NCBI RefSeq assembly: GCF_004785645.1
Contig: NZ_SRPE01000002.1
Location: forward strand, 1-64,000
Length of the DNA: 64,000 nucleotides
Direction of reading: 5' to 3'
From: Empedobacter tilapiae
GTDB taxonomy: Bacteria > Bacteroidota > Bacteroidia > Flavobacteriales > Weeksellaceae
Within the stretch, counting starts at the first letter, position 1; each line of letters starts with the position of its first letter. Below are positions 25,507 through 35,282 of the stretch, piece by piece. The translations under genes were made by a program, and so were the position numbers. The notes below the pieces were generated by a model that was given only the letters and a program-made list of their open reading frames with translations, did not search any database and had not been told where the DNA came from.

Positions 25507-28152
25507 TTAGTAATTAAGTCTTGATCTGTCGTTGTATTTTAAATCTTGTAAGATTGATGCTTTGATTCCGATAAAGAAATCATAACTTTTATATGTTCCC
25601 ATAGGAGTCCAGTTGAATGATAATGTAAAACTACGTAAATCTCTTTCAAAACCGAAGCGAACATATGTTATTTCATTTTTAATAAAATCATAAGTTGCGT
25701 TTGCCGAAATTGCCCAATATGGAGTAGGAGAAATTTTTCCATTGAAAGCAATAGATCCTGTTGATTTTCCTTTTCTTTCAAGCATTTTGTTGTAATTATA
25801 GGTGACATTTGCAGTTAAACTCCATGGTATTGCAAATTGAGCATAATTGTCATTGTCATAATAAAAATTTTCATCACGAACAGTTCCTCTTTTTTTATAG
25901 TTCTTTGCATCGAAACGTTTTCCTCCAAATGTACTATTATCGAAAGTGTATCCTGTACCTAATGTCATGTTTGTTATTCGTAGATTTCCTAAACCTATTT
26001 TGTCAACATACTCAGAGACTTCTTCACCAGAAGCATTAAGATATCTTCTGATTTGATATGGATTAACACTAGAAGAGAATTGTACATTCACTTTGCGATC
26101 AAATAATGATGTCATTCCGTTTATAATAATTGGCGAAAGTTTAAATTCTTCTGCAGCTAAATTATATGAAGAACTGAAATTTAATGTTTCAAAAATCTTT
26201 ATTTTTTTAAAACCTTTAGGATCGCTATTATCCTTTATTTTCATCTCCAAGTTGTTTGAAATTCCAAAATTTAAAGAATTCGATAAAGGAGGAATATCTA
26301 CTCCATTAAGTATGTTTTCGTATTGATTGTACCAGTCCTGTTCTTGGTTTTTATTTGTAAAGGGTTTGTAATATCCCCAACTTTCAGACCGAAAGTTAGG
26401 AGTGTACGTGAAACCAATAGAAGGAGAAATAACGTGTTGAATACCTAGTATTTTAGCTTCTTTATTTGGATTAAGATATAATCCGTAAAAATTGGTAGAA
26501 ATACTAGCGTTAAAATCAAATGTTCTGTAAGCATTGAATCCTTTTACAATAGTTTTTTCTTCTTTATTATTTGTAGAGTTATATGATTTTATGATATGAT
26601 TGTCTCCCCAAACTTCATTATATCTAGATGATAAAGTTAAAGGGAAGTAGTTTGCTAATGTAACACCTGTATTTAAGTCAACTTTATGAGAAGCTCCCAT
26701 ACGCATTTGGTCTTTCCACATTTTGTCAGTAAAAATATCACTATCGTTTGTAGTAACTTGATTAGCTGCTTGGAATGCATAAGAAACACCAAGATTTTGT
26801 AATAAACCTTCTTTAGGTGTGTTTTTCTTAGCAAAAGGATAAATGCGACTCATCGTAAATGTTAAATTTGGTAGAGTAACACTAATAATTCCTGTATTAT
26901 AATTTTGAGAATGATTCATATTCATACTCGCAGTGAATGGTAACGTCTCAAAGTTTTTTGTTAAACTAATTGATGAGTTAACATTGTTTGTAAAAACTTG
27001 TCCAGTATTAATATATTGATTTCGTACAGATTCGCGGTAATATTTTGTACTAGAAAAGTTGACATTTGCATTGAATAACCAATATGGATTAGCTTTAGGG
27101 TCTTGAAGATGACTCCAAGTTACTTGAAACATATTGTTTTTCTGAAAAGCATTTGCACCATTTGAAATACCTTTTATACCTGTTAATCTATTATCGGTTG
27201 TAGCTGAAAAAGAACCACTATATTTATAACGTTTCTTATAAGTAGATTCAGCTCTTACAGCCCAACTTCCTTTTGTATAAATATCTCCAGAAAGTTTTAA
27301 ATCGAAATTGTCTCCAAAAGGGACATAAAAACCTAAATCTTCTATAAAGAAACCTAGATTTGTACGCTCACCAGGACGAGGCATTAAAATACCAGCAGCA
27401 CGTTTTTCTCCCATTGCTGGAATATAACCAAATGGTAAAGCTAGTGGAGTAGGTACATCATAAATCCACATATTGATTGGTCCAGTAATCAAAGTCTTTT
27501 TACCATTTTTATCAACCATTTTTCCTTCTTTCGCACGAAGAAAATAATCTGGACGAGTATCTTTTCCTTCTTTAAAATAAGTATCAGTTGTAAAATCAGC
27601 ACGTTTTAATAGCATAACCGAATCGTTAACGCGTTTTGCTTTATCTGCGATAATTATTCCATCTTCCTGCGTCATTCGGATATTATATGCAATACCAACT
27701 TTTGTTTTGAAATTCACTTTAAAAGCATCTTGCAAAATTTCCTGTTGTCCTTGTAAGAATTTTGTTTTCTCAATAATATTACCAATAGAGTCACGTTTAC
27801 CTTCGGCATAAACATCTCCTGTATCCCAATTAAGTTCAATGTAATCTGCGTCAATGGTCATATCTCCATAAACTACATGTGCTTTTCGTAAAAGATAAGT
27901 CATACGTTTTTTACGGTTATGAATTTCGTCTTCAGAACTGTGTTCTACCACAAATTCTAATTTTTCTTTTACAGGTATAATTGTATCTAATTTTATTGAA
28001 TCAGAAACAATTTTCGAATGATCTTTATCGTTATTATTTTGTCTAATTTGACCGAATGAAACGGTGCAAACCATTACTGGACTAAAAAATAAAATCGATT
28101 TAATTGCCTTTGTAAACAAATTGAAAAACTTATTTTTTATAAATTGCGTCAA
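25507..28152 (-). CDS. LptD-like outer-membrane LPS assembly protein
   Basis: The 881-aa precursor has a signal segment (ILFFSPVMVCTVSFGQ), an OstA-type periplasmic beta-jellyroll (about 85-210: KAHVVYGDMTIDADYIELNWDTGDVYAEG) and a long barrel. GPINMWIYDVPTPLALPFGYIPAMGEKRAAGILMP is the conserved entry to the barrel. It inserts lipopolysaccharide into the outer leaflet. Bacteroidetes LptD lacks the strictly conserved cysteines of E. coli, as here. The start is 27 bp from the divergent amidase gene, so both promoters share that short gap. Confidence 0.88.
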   Translation of the reverse strand: MTQFIKNKFFNLFTKAIKSILFFSPVMVCTVSFGQIRQNNNDKDHSKIVSDSIKLDTIIPVKEKLEFVVEHSSEDEIHNRKKRMTYLLRKAHVVYGDMTIDADYIELNWDTGDVYAEGKRDSIGNIIEKTKFLQGQQEILQDAFKVNFKTKVGIAYNIRMTQEDGIIIADKAKRVNDSVMLLKRADFTTDTYFKEGKDTRPDYFLRAKEGKMVDKNGKKTLITGPINMWIYDVPTPLALPFGYIPAMGEKRAAGILMPRPGERTNLGFFIEDLGFYVPFGDNFDLKLSGDIYTKGSWAVRAESTYKKRYKYSGSFSATTDNRLTGIKGISNGANAFQKNNMFQVTWSHLQDPKANPYWLFNANVNFSSTKYYRESVRNQYINTGQVFTNNVNSSISLTKNFETLPFTASMNMNHSQNYNTGIISVTLPNLTFTMSRIYPFAKKNTPKEGLLQNLGVSYAFQAANQVTTNDSDIFTDKMWKDQMRMGASHKVDLNTGVTLANYFPLTLSSRYNEVWGDNHIIKSYNSTNNKEEKTIVKGFNAYRTFDFNASISTNFYGLYLNPNKEAKILGIQHVISPSIGFTYTPNFRSESWGYYKPFTNKNQEQDWYNQYENILNGVDIPPLSNSLNFGISNNLEMKIKDNSDPKGFKKIKIFETLNFSSSYNLAAEEFKLSPIIINGMTSLFDRKVNVQFSSSVNPYQIRRYLNASGEEVSEYVDKIGLGNLRITNMTLGTGYTFDNSTFGGKRFDAKNYKKRGTVRDENFYYDNDNYAQFAIPWSLTANVTYNYNKMLERKGKSTGSIAFNGKISPTPYWAISANATYDFIKNEITYVRFGFERDLRSFTLSFNWTPMGTYKSYDFFIGIKASILQDLKYNDRSRLNY

Positions 28153-28179
28153 AATTAATCAAAAAAACAAACCTAGAGT

Positions 28180-29487
28180 ATGAGTTTAAAAATGATTAAC
28201 ATACAAAAGTATTTATTTTTTGTGATGATGATGATATTTTCTACATTTTCATTTGCACAAAAAAAGCAAAATTTTGTTATTGTTATTGATGCTGGTCATG
28301 GTGGACATGATGCTGGAGCAAGGGGAGTCGCTGATTATGAAAAGAATATCACGTTAGATGTTTCGAAAAGATTGGCGGAATTAATTAAAAAAAATCACAA
28401 AGATGTTAAAGTTGTTTTAACACGTGATACAGATATTTTTTTAGAATTATGGGAACGTACACGAATTTCAAATGATAATCATGCAAATTTATTTGTTTCT
28501 ATACATTGTAATTCTGCATCAAACACAAGTGCAACAGGAACTGAGACATTTGTCATGGGATTAAAACGTTCTAATGAAACAGATGAAGTTTCTCGTCGAG
28601 AGAATTCGGTTGTGTTTTTAGAAAAAGATCAAGAACGATATGAAAAATTTAATCCAAATGACCCTGAGGCTGTTATTGCTTTTGAAATTATGAATGCCGC
28701 ATATAAAGAGCAATCTATTCGTTTTGCAGATTTAGTAGAAAAAGGATTTGTTAATCGCGATTTTAGAAAAAGTAGAGGAGTAAAGCAAGCTAATTTTCAT
28801 GTTTTGAGAGGAAATGCTTCACCTTCTGTTTTAGTCGAGTTAGGATTTATTTCTAATTATGATGAAGGAACATTTTTAGCATCAGACGAAGGAAAAGAAA
28901 AATCGACTGCTACAATTTATGAAGCTTTCAAACAATTTAAAAAAGAATTTGATCGAAGAAGTGGAATCGAAGAAGAGGATGAAAAACCAAAACCTTCAAA
29001 GAAAGTTGAGAAACCATTAGAAGGAAAAAAACTTAAAGTAAAAGTAATGGAATCTAAAATGAAATTTTCTGCTACTTCTCCACAATTAAGAGGTTTAACG
29101 GATTTAGATGTGATTCAGGAAGGTGATAATTATGTATATTATTATGGGGAGACGGACTTGCAATCTCGAGCAGATGATTTGTTACAAACAGTAAAACGTA
29201 AAGGTTTCTCTGGTGCTAAAATAGTAGAGTTCGAAATAAATAAAAAGCTAGATGGAGTTAAAAATTATCGTGTACAGTTTATGACATCTAACAAAAAATA
29301 TAAAGATAAAGATGATAAGTTTAATGGACTTACAGATGTTTTGAGAGTAAAAGAAGGAGGTCTTCAAAAATATTATTATGGAGCAGATAAAACAATGGAA
29401 GCTGCTCAGAAAACATTAAAACAAGTTCAGGATAAAGGTTTTAGAAATGCTTTTATTGTTACATTTAATGGAGAGTCTCCAATGTAA
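28180..29487 (+). CDS. N-acetylmuramoyl-L-alanine amidase with C-terminal SPOR-like domain
   Basis: The 435-aa precursor has a signal peptide (FVMMMIFSTFSFAQ). An Amidase_3 domain follows: FVIVIDAGHGGHDAGARG (Zn ligand His), SIHCNSAS (Zn ligand His) and VLVELGFISNYDEG (catalytic Glu), about residues 30-260. A charged linker (EEEDEKPKPSKK) leads to two repeats of about 75 residues (RVQFMTSNKKYKD, FRNAFIVTFNG) that look like a SPOR domain binding denuded septal glycan. It cleaves the peptide stem from murein during division. Confidence 0.92.
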   Translation: MSLKMINIQKYLFFVMMMIFSTFSFAQKKQNFVIVIDAGHGGHDAGARGVADYEKNITLDVSKRLAELIKKNHKDVKVVLTRDTDIFLELWERTRISNDNHANLFVSIHCNSASNTSATGTETFVMGLKRSNETDEVSRRENSVVFLEKDQERYEKFNPNDPEAVIAFEIMNAAYKEQSIRFADLVEKGFVNRDFRKSRGVKQANFHVLRGNASPSVLVELGFISNYDEGTFLASDEGKEKSTATIYEAFKQFKKEFDRRSGIEEEDEKPKPSKKVEKPLEGKKLKVKVMESKMKFSATSPQLRGLTDLDVIQEGDNYVYYYGETDLQSRADDLLQTVKRKGFSGAKIVEFEINKKLDGVKNYRVQFMTSNKKYKDKDDKFNGLTDVLRVKEGGLQKYYYGADKTMEAAQKTLKQVQDKGFRNAFIVTFNGESPM

Positions 29488-29546
29488 ATGAAATATAAAA
29501 TGTTTCTTTACAAATTAAATTTTATTTTTGCATAAAATCATAACAA

Positions 29547-30521
29547 GTGAAATTATCTAAAGAATTAAAAATAGGAATCATAACCATCGCTACATTGATT
29601 GGTTTTTTCATGTTATTCAATTTCTTAAAAGGACAAAATATCTTTTCATCAGGACGTTTATTTACGGTGAAATTTGAAAATGTAAATGGATTAGCTCCCT
29701 CGAAGCCTGTTTCTATAAATGGACTAAGAGTAGGACAAGTAAAAGAAATTAAAATTATAGATACAGCAAAGCCAATTTATTTTGAAGTGGTAATTTCTGT
29801 AGAAAAAGACATTGAGTTCTCGAAAAAAACAATTGCAGAGATTTATGAACCAGGAATTATGTCTGGACCTGAAATTCGTTTATTATTGGATTATGGACCA
29901 GATATAGCAAAAGATGGAGATTTCTTAGAAGGACGTATTGCGGGAGGAATGTTAGATGGTTTAACAAAACAATTGACGCCAACTCAAGCTAAATTAGACA
30001 GTGTTTTATTAAGCTTTAATCAAACATTAGGAAGTGTAAATAATGTATTAGATCCAAGTACTCAACAAGACATTAAAGCAATGCTGAGAAATTTAAATCA
30101 TACAATTGATTCATTCGATAAAACAGCTAAGTCATTGACAGAAACATCCAATAGTGCAAATCGTTTGATCGAGACAAATGAAAAAACATTAAACACAACT
30201 CTTAATAATGCTAGTGCTACAATGGCTTCAGCAAAAGCTACAGTAGATAAATTTGGTAAAACAGCAGATAAGCTAAATGCTTTAGAATTGGATCAAGTTA
30301 TTAAGAATTTTGAAAATGCTTCCAAAAACTTAAACACATTGTTAGAAGATATGAACAATGGTAAAGGTTCTTTAGGTAAATTAGCAAAAGATGAATCGCT
30401 CGCAAATGAATTAGAAGCAACTATCAAAAATATGAATGAATTAGTGACTGACTTAAAGAAAAATCCAAGTCGTTATGTAAACATTTCAGTTTTTGGTAAA
30501 AAACAAACTGTACAACCATAA
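29547..30521 (+). CDS. MlaD/MCE-domain lipid transport protein
   Basis: The 324-aa protein starts at a GTG (29547); KLSKELKIGIITIATLIGFFMLFNFLKGQ gives one N-terminal membrane anchor. The MCE domain (about 38-115) reads LFTVKFENVNGLAPSKPVSINGLRVGQVKEI, with the conserved G-L-x-x-G-x-x-V core. A long helical region (about 145-310, Asn/Thr/Ala-rich) forms the periplasmic extension. It shuttles lipid between membranes with a permease/ATPase not in this window. It follows the amidase by 59 bp. Confidence 0.92.
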   Translation: MKLSKELKIGIITIATLIGFFMLFNFLKGQNIFSSGRLFTVKFENVNGLAPSKPVSINGLRVGQVKEIKIIDTAKPIYFEVVISVEKDIEFSKKTIAEIYEPGIMSGPEIRLLLDYGPDIAKDGDFLEGRIAGGMLDGLTKQLTPTQAKLDSVLLSFNQTLGSVNNVLDPSTQQDIKAMLRNLNHTIDSFDKTAKSLTETSNSANRLIETNEKTLNTTLNNASATMASAKATVDKFGKTADKLNALELDQVIKNFENASKNLNTLLEDMNNGKGSLGKLAKDESLANELEATIKNMNELVTDLKKNPSRYVNISVFGKKQTVQP

Positions 30522-30568
30522 CAATTAGAACAAAATAATACTCAAAACTCACAAAAAGACTAGTTAAA

Positions 30569-31897
30569 ATGATGAAGTACATTCCAAATGTAATCTTTCT
30601 TCTAATTATGATTGGAAGTATTTGGTTCTTTGCAAAAAACGTAAAGAAACTAATACGTAATATCAGATTAGGAAAAGAAATTGATCGTTTCGACCATCCT
30701 GCTGAAAGATGGAAAACGATGGCTCGTGTAGCTTTAGGACAAGGAAAAATGACAGTTCGTCCTGTTGCAGGTATTCTACATATTTTTGTTTATGTAGGTT
30801 TTATTTTAATCAATATTGAAGTTTTAGAAATTATCATCGATGGTGTATTCGGAACACACCGTGTACTAAGTTTCTTAGGAAATTTCTATAATGGAATGAT
30901 TGCCTTTTTTGAAATTTTAGCCTTTTTGGTTATGATTTCTTGTATTATTTTCTTCATTAGAAGAAACGTTGTAAAAGTTGGACGTTTTTGGAAACCAGAA
31001 ATGAAGGGCTGGGCAAAAGATGATGCAAACTATATTCTAATTATGGAAGTTGCATTCATGCTAGCTTTATTTACAATGAATGGAGCAGATCAAGTTTTAC
31101 AAAAAATGGGAGCACCTCATTATATTGAGACAGGATCTTTTCCAATTTCATCTTGGTTAACAGCGCCACTGATTAGTCATTTTAATGATATTACTTTTAT
31201 TACAATTATCGAAAGAGCTGCTTGGTGGTTCCATATTATAGGTATTTTCTTTTTCTTGAATTATTTATACTATTCAAAACATTTACATATCATTTTAGCC
31301 TTTCCAAATACATGGTTTTCTAAATTAGAACCTAAGGCAGAATTTAATAATTTACAGTCTGTAACAGATGAAGTAAAAATGATGATGGATCCAAATGCAG
31401 ATCCTTATGCTGCACCTGCAGAACCACAAGGAGAACCAGAAACATTTGGAGCAAAAGATATTTTTGATTTAAATAGAGTACAATTATTAAATGCTTATAC
31501 ATGTACAGAATGTGGACGATGTACATCTGAGTGTCCTGCTAATACAACAGGAAAAAAATTGTCTCCACGTAAAATTATGATGGATACTCGTGATCGATTA
31601 GAAGAAGTAAGTAAAAATATTGATACAAATGGAAAGTTTGTAGATGATGGGAAAACACTTTTAAATGATTATATTACACCAGAGGAATTGTGGGCTTGTA
31701 ATACTTGTAATGCTTGTACACAAGCTTGCCCAGTAAATATAGATCCGTTATCAATTATTGTTGATTTGAGACGATATTTAGTAATGGAGCAATCTGCAGC
31801 ACCGCAAGAGCTTAATATGATGATGACAAACATCGAAAATAATGGAGCTCCTTGGCAATTTAATAATGCTGATAGATTGAACTGGGCAAACGATTAA
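30569..31897 (+). CDS. Membrane (4Fe-4S) oxidoreductase, HdrE/HdrC-like
   Basis: The 442-aa protein has five to six membrane helices (e.g. VIFLLIMIGSIWFFAKNV, ILHIFVYVGFILINIEVL, AFFEILAFLVMISCIIFFI). A C-terminal ferredoxin part follows with two cluster motifs, CTECGRCTSECPANT (about 311-325) and CNTCNACTQACPVNID (about 377-392). It resembles a fusion of a cytochrome-b-like gamma subunit and HdrC. It is expected to pass electrons to the partner at 32436. A HAD gene is inserted between the two. Confidence 0.85.
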   Translation: MMKYIPNVIFLLIMIGSIWFFAKNVKKLIRNIRLGKEIDRFDHPAERWKTMARVALGQGKMTVRPVAGILHIFVYVGFILINIEVLEIIIDGVFGTHRVLSFLGNFYNGMIAFFEILAFLVMISCIIFFIRRNVVKVGRFWKPEMKGWAKDDANYILIMEVAFMLALFTMNGADQVLQKMGAPHYIETGSFPISSWLTAPLISHFNDITFITIIERAAWWFHIIGIFFFLNYLYYSKHLHIILAFPNTWFSKLEPKAEFNNLQSVTDEVKMMMDPNADPYAAPAEPQGEPETFGAKDIFDLNRVQLLNAYTCTECGRCTSECPANTTGKKLSPRKIMMDTRDRLEEVSKNIDTNGKFVDDGKTLLNDYITPEELWACNTCNACTQACPVNIDPLSIIVDLRRYLVMEQSAAPQELNMMMTNIENNGAPWQFNNADRLNWAND

Positions 31898-31966
31898 AAT
31901 CGTAAAATACAATTACTCATTCTCGAAGAACTATTAATTTATACATAACACACAAACACAACACAC

Positions 31967-32395
31967 ATGGAAAATTTCTTAGAGGAAAAAATTGAAAACG
32001 GAGAAAGAGTAAGTCCTATTTTACCAGAAAATGTCAAAAACTATTTGATTGATATTGATGGAACAATTTGTGACGATATTCCAAATGAAGAACCAGAAAG
32101 AATGTTAACAGCAGAGGTTTATCCAGATGCTTTAGAAACATTGAATAAATGGTATGATGAAGGACATATTATTACATTTTTTACATCAAGAACAGAAGAA
32201 CATCGTGAATACACTGAAATTTGGTTAAAGAAACATGGGTTTAAATATCATGGACTTTTAATGGGAAAACCTCGCGGAGGAAATTATCATTGGGTTGATA
32301 ACCATTTAGTAAAAGCAACGCGATACAATGGTAAATTCACGGATTTGGTCGAAAAAAGTGTTTCTATTCAAGTTTTTGATGATGGGAAACATTAA
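31967..32395 (+). CDS. Small HAD-superfamily phosphatase-like protein
   Basis: This 142-aa protein has HAD motif I YLIDIDGTICDD (Asp nucleophile and second Asp, about 26-37), motif II in FFTSRTEEH (about 66-74), Lys in GKPRGGNYHWVDN with a motif III/IV-like Asp. Databases often label this family phosphoheptose isomerase, which is not supported: no SIS fold is visible. Function unknown. It lies 69 bp after the Fe-S protein and 40 bp before its partner, an unusual insertion conserved in flavobacteria as far as I recall. Confidence 0.75.
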   Translation: MENFLEEKIENGERVSPILPENVKNYLIDIDGTICDDIPNEEPERMLTAEVYPDALETLNKWYDEGHIITFFTSRTEEHREYTEIWLKKHGFKYHGLLMGKPRGGNYHWVDNHLVKATRYNGKFTDLVEKSVSIQVFDDGKH

Positions 32396-32435
32396 ATCAA
32401 ATCCATTATTATAACAACAAAGACTACAAAAAAAT

Positions 32436-33227
32436 ATGTCAAATATTACAGTTAAGACAATGGCTCAATATATGGCCGAAGGCAAACAACCAGAAGTTTT
32501 GTTTTGGGTTGGATGTGCTGGAAGTTTTGATGATAGAGCAAAAAAAATAACACGAGCTTTCGTAAAGATTTTAAATAATATAGGAGTAGAATTTGCAGTT
32601 TTAGGAACAGAGGAATCTTGTACAGGAGATCCTGCAAAACGAGCTGGTAACGAATTCGTTTTTCAAATGCAAGCAATGATGAACATTGAAGTTTTGAATG
32701 CTTATGAGATTAAAAAAATTGTGACAACTTGTCCACATTGTTTCAATACCTTAAAAAATGAATACCCAAGTTTAGGTGGTGAGTACGAAGTTTTACATCA
32801 TTCTCAATATTTACAACAGTTAATCAACGAAGGTAAATTGAAATTAGAAGGTTCTGAAACGTTCAAAGGAAGACGAATCACTTTTCATGACCCTTGTTAC
32901 TTAGGACGTGGAAACGATGTTTACGAAGCTCCTCGGGAATTAATAGAAAAATTAGATGCCGAGTTAGTCGAAATGAAACGTTGTAAAACACGTGGATTAT
33001 GTTGTGGAGCAGGAGGAGCACAGATGTTCAAAGAGCCAGAGAAAGGTAATAAAGATGTTAACATCGAACGAACAGAAGAAGCACTTGAAAAAGAACCACA
33101 TATAATTGCTACAGGTTGTCCTTTTTGTAATACAATGATGACTGATGGTGTAAAACATTTCGAAAAGGAATCTACAGTTTTGGTTAAAGATTTAGCCGAA
33201 TTAATTATGGAAGCCAAAGATTTATAA
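32436..33227 (+). CDS. CCG-domain (Fe-S)-binding protein, HdrB/GlpC-like
   Basis: This 263-aa protein has two cysteine-rich CCG domains. The first is WVGCAGSFDDRAKK...ESCTGDPAKR...TTCPHCFNTLKNEYP, the second HDPCYLGRGNDVYEAPRE...GLCCGAGGAQMFKEP...TGCPFCNTMMTDG. Such domains bind a noncubane or auxiliary Fe-S cluster and accept or donate electrons. It is soluble and pairs with the membrane protein at 30569; the physiological donor is not known. Confidence 0.9.
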   Translation: MSNITVKTMAQYMAEGKQPEVLFWVGCAGSFDDRAKKITRAFVKILNNIGVEFAVLGTEESCTGDPAKRAGNEFVFQMQAMMNIEVLNAYEIKKIVTTCPHCFNTLKNEYPSLGGEYEVLHHSQYLQQLINEGKLKLEGSETFKGRRITFHDPCYLGRGNDVYEAPRELIEKLDAELVEMKRCKTRGLCCGAGGAQMFKEPEKGNKDVNIERTEEALEKEPHIIATGCPFCNTMMTDGVKHFEKESTVLVKDLAELIMEAKDL

Positions 33228-33252
33228 GTCTTATATCATCTAGGATAAAAAC

Positions 33253-33287
33253 AAAGAAACCATCTCTATATAGAGATGGTTTCTTTA
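33253..33287. terminator. Strong terminator after the Fe-S operon
   Basis: AAAGAAACCATCTCTA and TAGAGATGGTTTCTTT form a 16-bp perfect stem with a 2-nt loop and T-run, 25 bp after the stop. Confidence 0.9.
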
Positions 33288-33378
33288 TTTTTATAAAGTT
33301 TAATCTTTACGATTAATAAAAAAATCTCTAATTAATTATTTTGTAACTTTGAAAAACAAATTTTAAATTAGAGAGAAA

Positions 33379-33846
33379 ATGAATTTAGCAGACGATTCAA
33401 AAATTTGGATTTTTCAAGCCAATCGTAAATTCTCAATAGAAGAAAAACAAGCTATTATAGCAAAACTAGATAATTTTATTGCAGATTGGAATGCACATGG
33501 GGCAGAACTTTTAGCTGATTTTGATTTACCTTACGATCAATTTATTGTAGTTGGAGTAGATGAAAATCAAGCAACAGCAAGTGGTTGTTCAATTGATAAA
33601 TTGACGAAAATCGTTCGTGAAATAGATACTGATTATTCGTTCGATTTATTGAACAGAATGTTAGTTTCGTATGAAAATGAGGAAGAAATTTTTATCGAAA
33701 AATTACCAACATTTAAACAAAAAGTAAAAGAAGGAGAAATTAAAAATGTCAAAGTTTTTAATAATGGAGTTTCTTCTTTGAATGATTTTAAACAAAATTG
33801 GTTGTTGCCATTAGAAGAAAGTTGGGCAAAAATTCTATTAAATTAA
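33379..33846 (+). CDS. Flavobacterial conserved protein, mislabelled as ABC transporter ATPase
   Basis: This 155-aa soluble protein starts MNLADDSKIWIFQANRKFS and contains LDNFIADWNAHGAELLADFDL and VDENQATASGCSIDKLTKIV. Homologues are often called ABC transporter ATPase, but there is no Walker A, Walker B or signature motif, so that name is wrong. Function unknown. A TAnnTTTG box, TAACTTTG, lies at 33341-33348. It is the last conserved chromosomal gene before the mobile element. Confidence 0.8.
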   Translation: MNLADDSKIWIFQANRKFSIEEKQAIIAKLDNFIADWNAHGAELLADFDLPYDQFIVVGVDENQATASGCSIDKLTKIVREIDTDYSFDLLNRMLVSYENEEEIFIEKLPTFKQKVKEGEIKNVKVFNNGVSSLNDFKQNWLLPLEESWAKILLN

Positions 33847-34184
33847 TATTTTTAAAGAAAAAGATTAATAGAGCCAAAAGTGGCTAATAAAGAGCAGTTT
33901 ACAAGAGTTAAAACCTTATCGGTAACGATTTAGTAATGGTGCTTACTGCACTTGCTTTCACTTAATTACCTTGTAAATCATTACTGCAAATATAAAAATA
34001 AAAGGGTAAAATGCATTGTGTCTTTGCCCTTTTTGTTTGTTATCAAACCAGAAAAACTTTTAAGAAAATTCCCCCACTGTGGTAAACCTGTGGTGTTGGT
34101 TTCAATATTATTTCCAAATTTTGACATACCAAGAACTAGATGAGTTCTGAATAAAATTCTGCAAACTTTAAAAACATCTATGCT
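33847..34184. other. Junction between chromosome and mobile element
   Basis: No gene is seen. GC rises and codon use changes after this gap. A terminator-like stem AAAGGGTAAA/TTTGCCCTTT lies at 34001-34032 followed by T's. The left attachment site should lie here, but without the right end no direct repeat can be identified. There is no tRNA gene. Confidence 0.4.
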
Positions 34185-35030
34185 ATGGAAATTATATTGA
34201 GTAAAATATTATCAGAAATTCGGCATAAGGAGGACAAAATTTCTTCTCAAATGATACGGTCATCTGATGAAGCATATCAAATGATTTTGTTTCTAAATGA
34301 AATGTTGTGTGCTATTAAAACTGAAATATTGCAAGTTGGATTTTTAAATGAAGATCAAGAGGTTGATTTCTTTAAGAATGTTAAACCGCAAATCCTTGGA
34401 AAACTTATTTATTACAATAAAGTATTTCGGATAGAAACTACCTGTCCCGTGAGTAATGGTAAAATACATCAAAGTTATTATGAAAATGTTTTAAAAAATC
34501 TCAAGTTAGAATATAAAGAAAGTATTTGCAATGAAGATTTCTACAGATATTACCGTGCTGGCAGAACCGACCGTGATCACACTTATTTCAGGCTCGGAAA
34601 GATTAACTATCACGATGGATTAAAGAGTGGCGTATTTGAAATTGACCTTAGCTTCTCCACATATTACGACAACAAAATAGCACATATTATTGCCAATGAA
34701 CTACTTTATACTTACACTCTTACCAAAATAAATCCTGAAGAAAATCCCGATACAATATTACAAAATTTAGATGCAAACAAGGATATTTCGTGGACCAATT
34801 CTCAAAATGCACTTATCGAACTGATATATGCTCTATATGCTTCAAATTCCATTGCATATGGAAAAATAGGTATAAGAAAATTAGCTTTGATTTTTCAGGT
34901 GCTTTTTCGAACTCCTTTAAACGACATTCATCATTCATTCCACCGAATGAAGACAAGGGCTGGTTCAAGAACTGCATTTTTAGACCAGCTCAAAATATCC
35001 CTTGAAGAATATATGGATAAAGACCTTTAA
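34185..35030 (+). CDS. RteC-domain protein, copy 1
   Basis: The 281-aa protein matches RteC of Bacteroides conjugative transposons: EVDFFKNVKPQILGKLIYYNKVFRIE (about 65-90), RYYRAGRTDRDHTYFRLGKI (about 122-141), SFSTYYDNKIAHIIAN and SQNALIELIYALYAS (about 206-220) with a helical C-terminus. In CTnDOT, RteC is a transcription factor that switches on excision genes. It is the first gene of the element here. A second RteC lies at 48959. Confidence 0.85.
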   Translation: MEIILSKILSEIRHKEDKISSQMIRSSDEAYQMILFLNEMLCAIKTEILQVGFLNEDQEVDFFKNVKPQILGKLIYYNKVFRIETTCPVSNGKIHQSYYENVLKNLKLEYKESICNEDFYRYYRAGRTDRDHTYFRLGKINYHDGLKSGVFEIDLSFSTYYDNKIAHIIANELLYTYTLTKINPEENPDTILQNLDANKDISWTNSQNALIELIYALYASNSIAYGKIGIRKLALIFQVLFRTPLNDIHHSFHRMKTRAGSRTAFLDQLKISLEEYMDKDL

Positions 35031-35052
35031 CTATATCAAAAATAACCATTTG

Positions 35053-35080
35053 AAAGCAGTACCAAAACGTACTGCTTTTT
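35053..35080 (+). terminator. Terminator of rteC copy 1
   Basis: AAAGCAGTAC (35053-35062) and GTACTGCTTT (35069-35078) form a perfect stem followed by T's, 22 bp after the rteC stop. Confidence 0.85.
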
Positions 35081-35282
35081 TCTTTGCCCATATCTACCAA
35101 TTGGCAAATGCTCTCAAAACTTCATTACAAAATACCCAAAATTCCATAAAACCCTTATTAAACAAGGGTTTTCCATAATTGTAAAAATTTTAAAAAAACA
35201 GCCAAACCAATTGGCAAGGCTTGGCAGACAAACACTGCCACCTTTCACAATTTTGCATAGTGAACTTTAAAAAAGCTATGCA
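35081..35282 (+). promoter_or_regulatory. Control region of the HTH-topB operon
   Basis: ACCAATTGGCAA occurs at about 35097 and 35206 around a second hairpin AAAACCCTT/AAGGGTTTT (35148-35172). A GGCAG/CTGCC dyad lies at 35223-35239. TTGCATAG (35253-35260) and CTATGCAA (35276-35283) form a stem that includes the A of the start codon, so it may restrict translation or bind a regulator. The candidates to bind are RteC or the HTH proteins that follow. Confidence 0.45.

Noticed and set aside
31967..32395. Phosphoheptose isomerase
   Set aside because: The motifs are of the HAD type (DIDGT), not SIS.
33379..33846. ABC transporter ATPase
   Set aside because: No Walker A, Walker B or ABC signature in the 155 residues.
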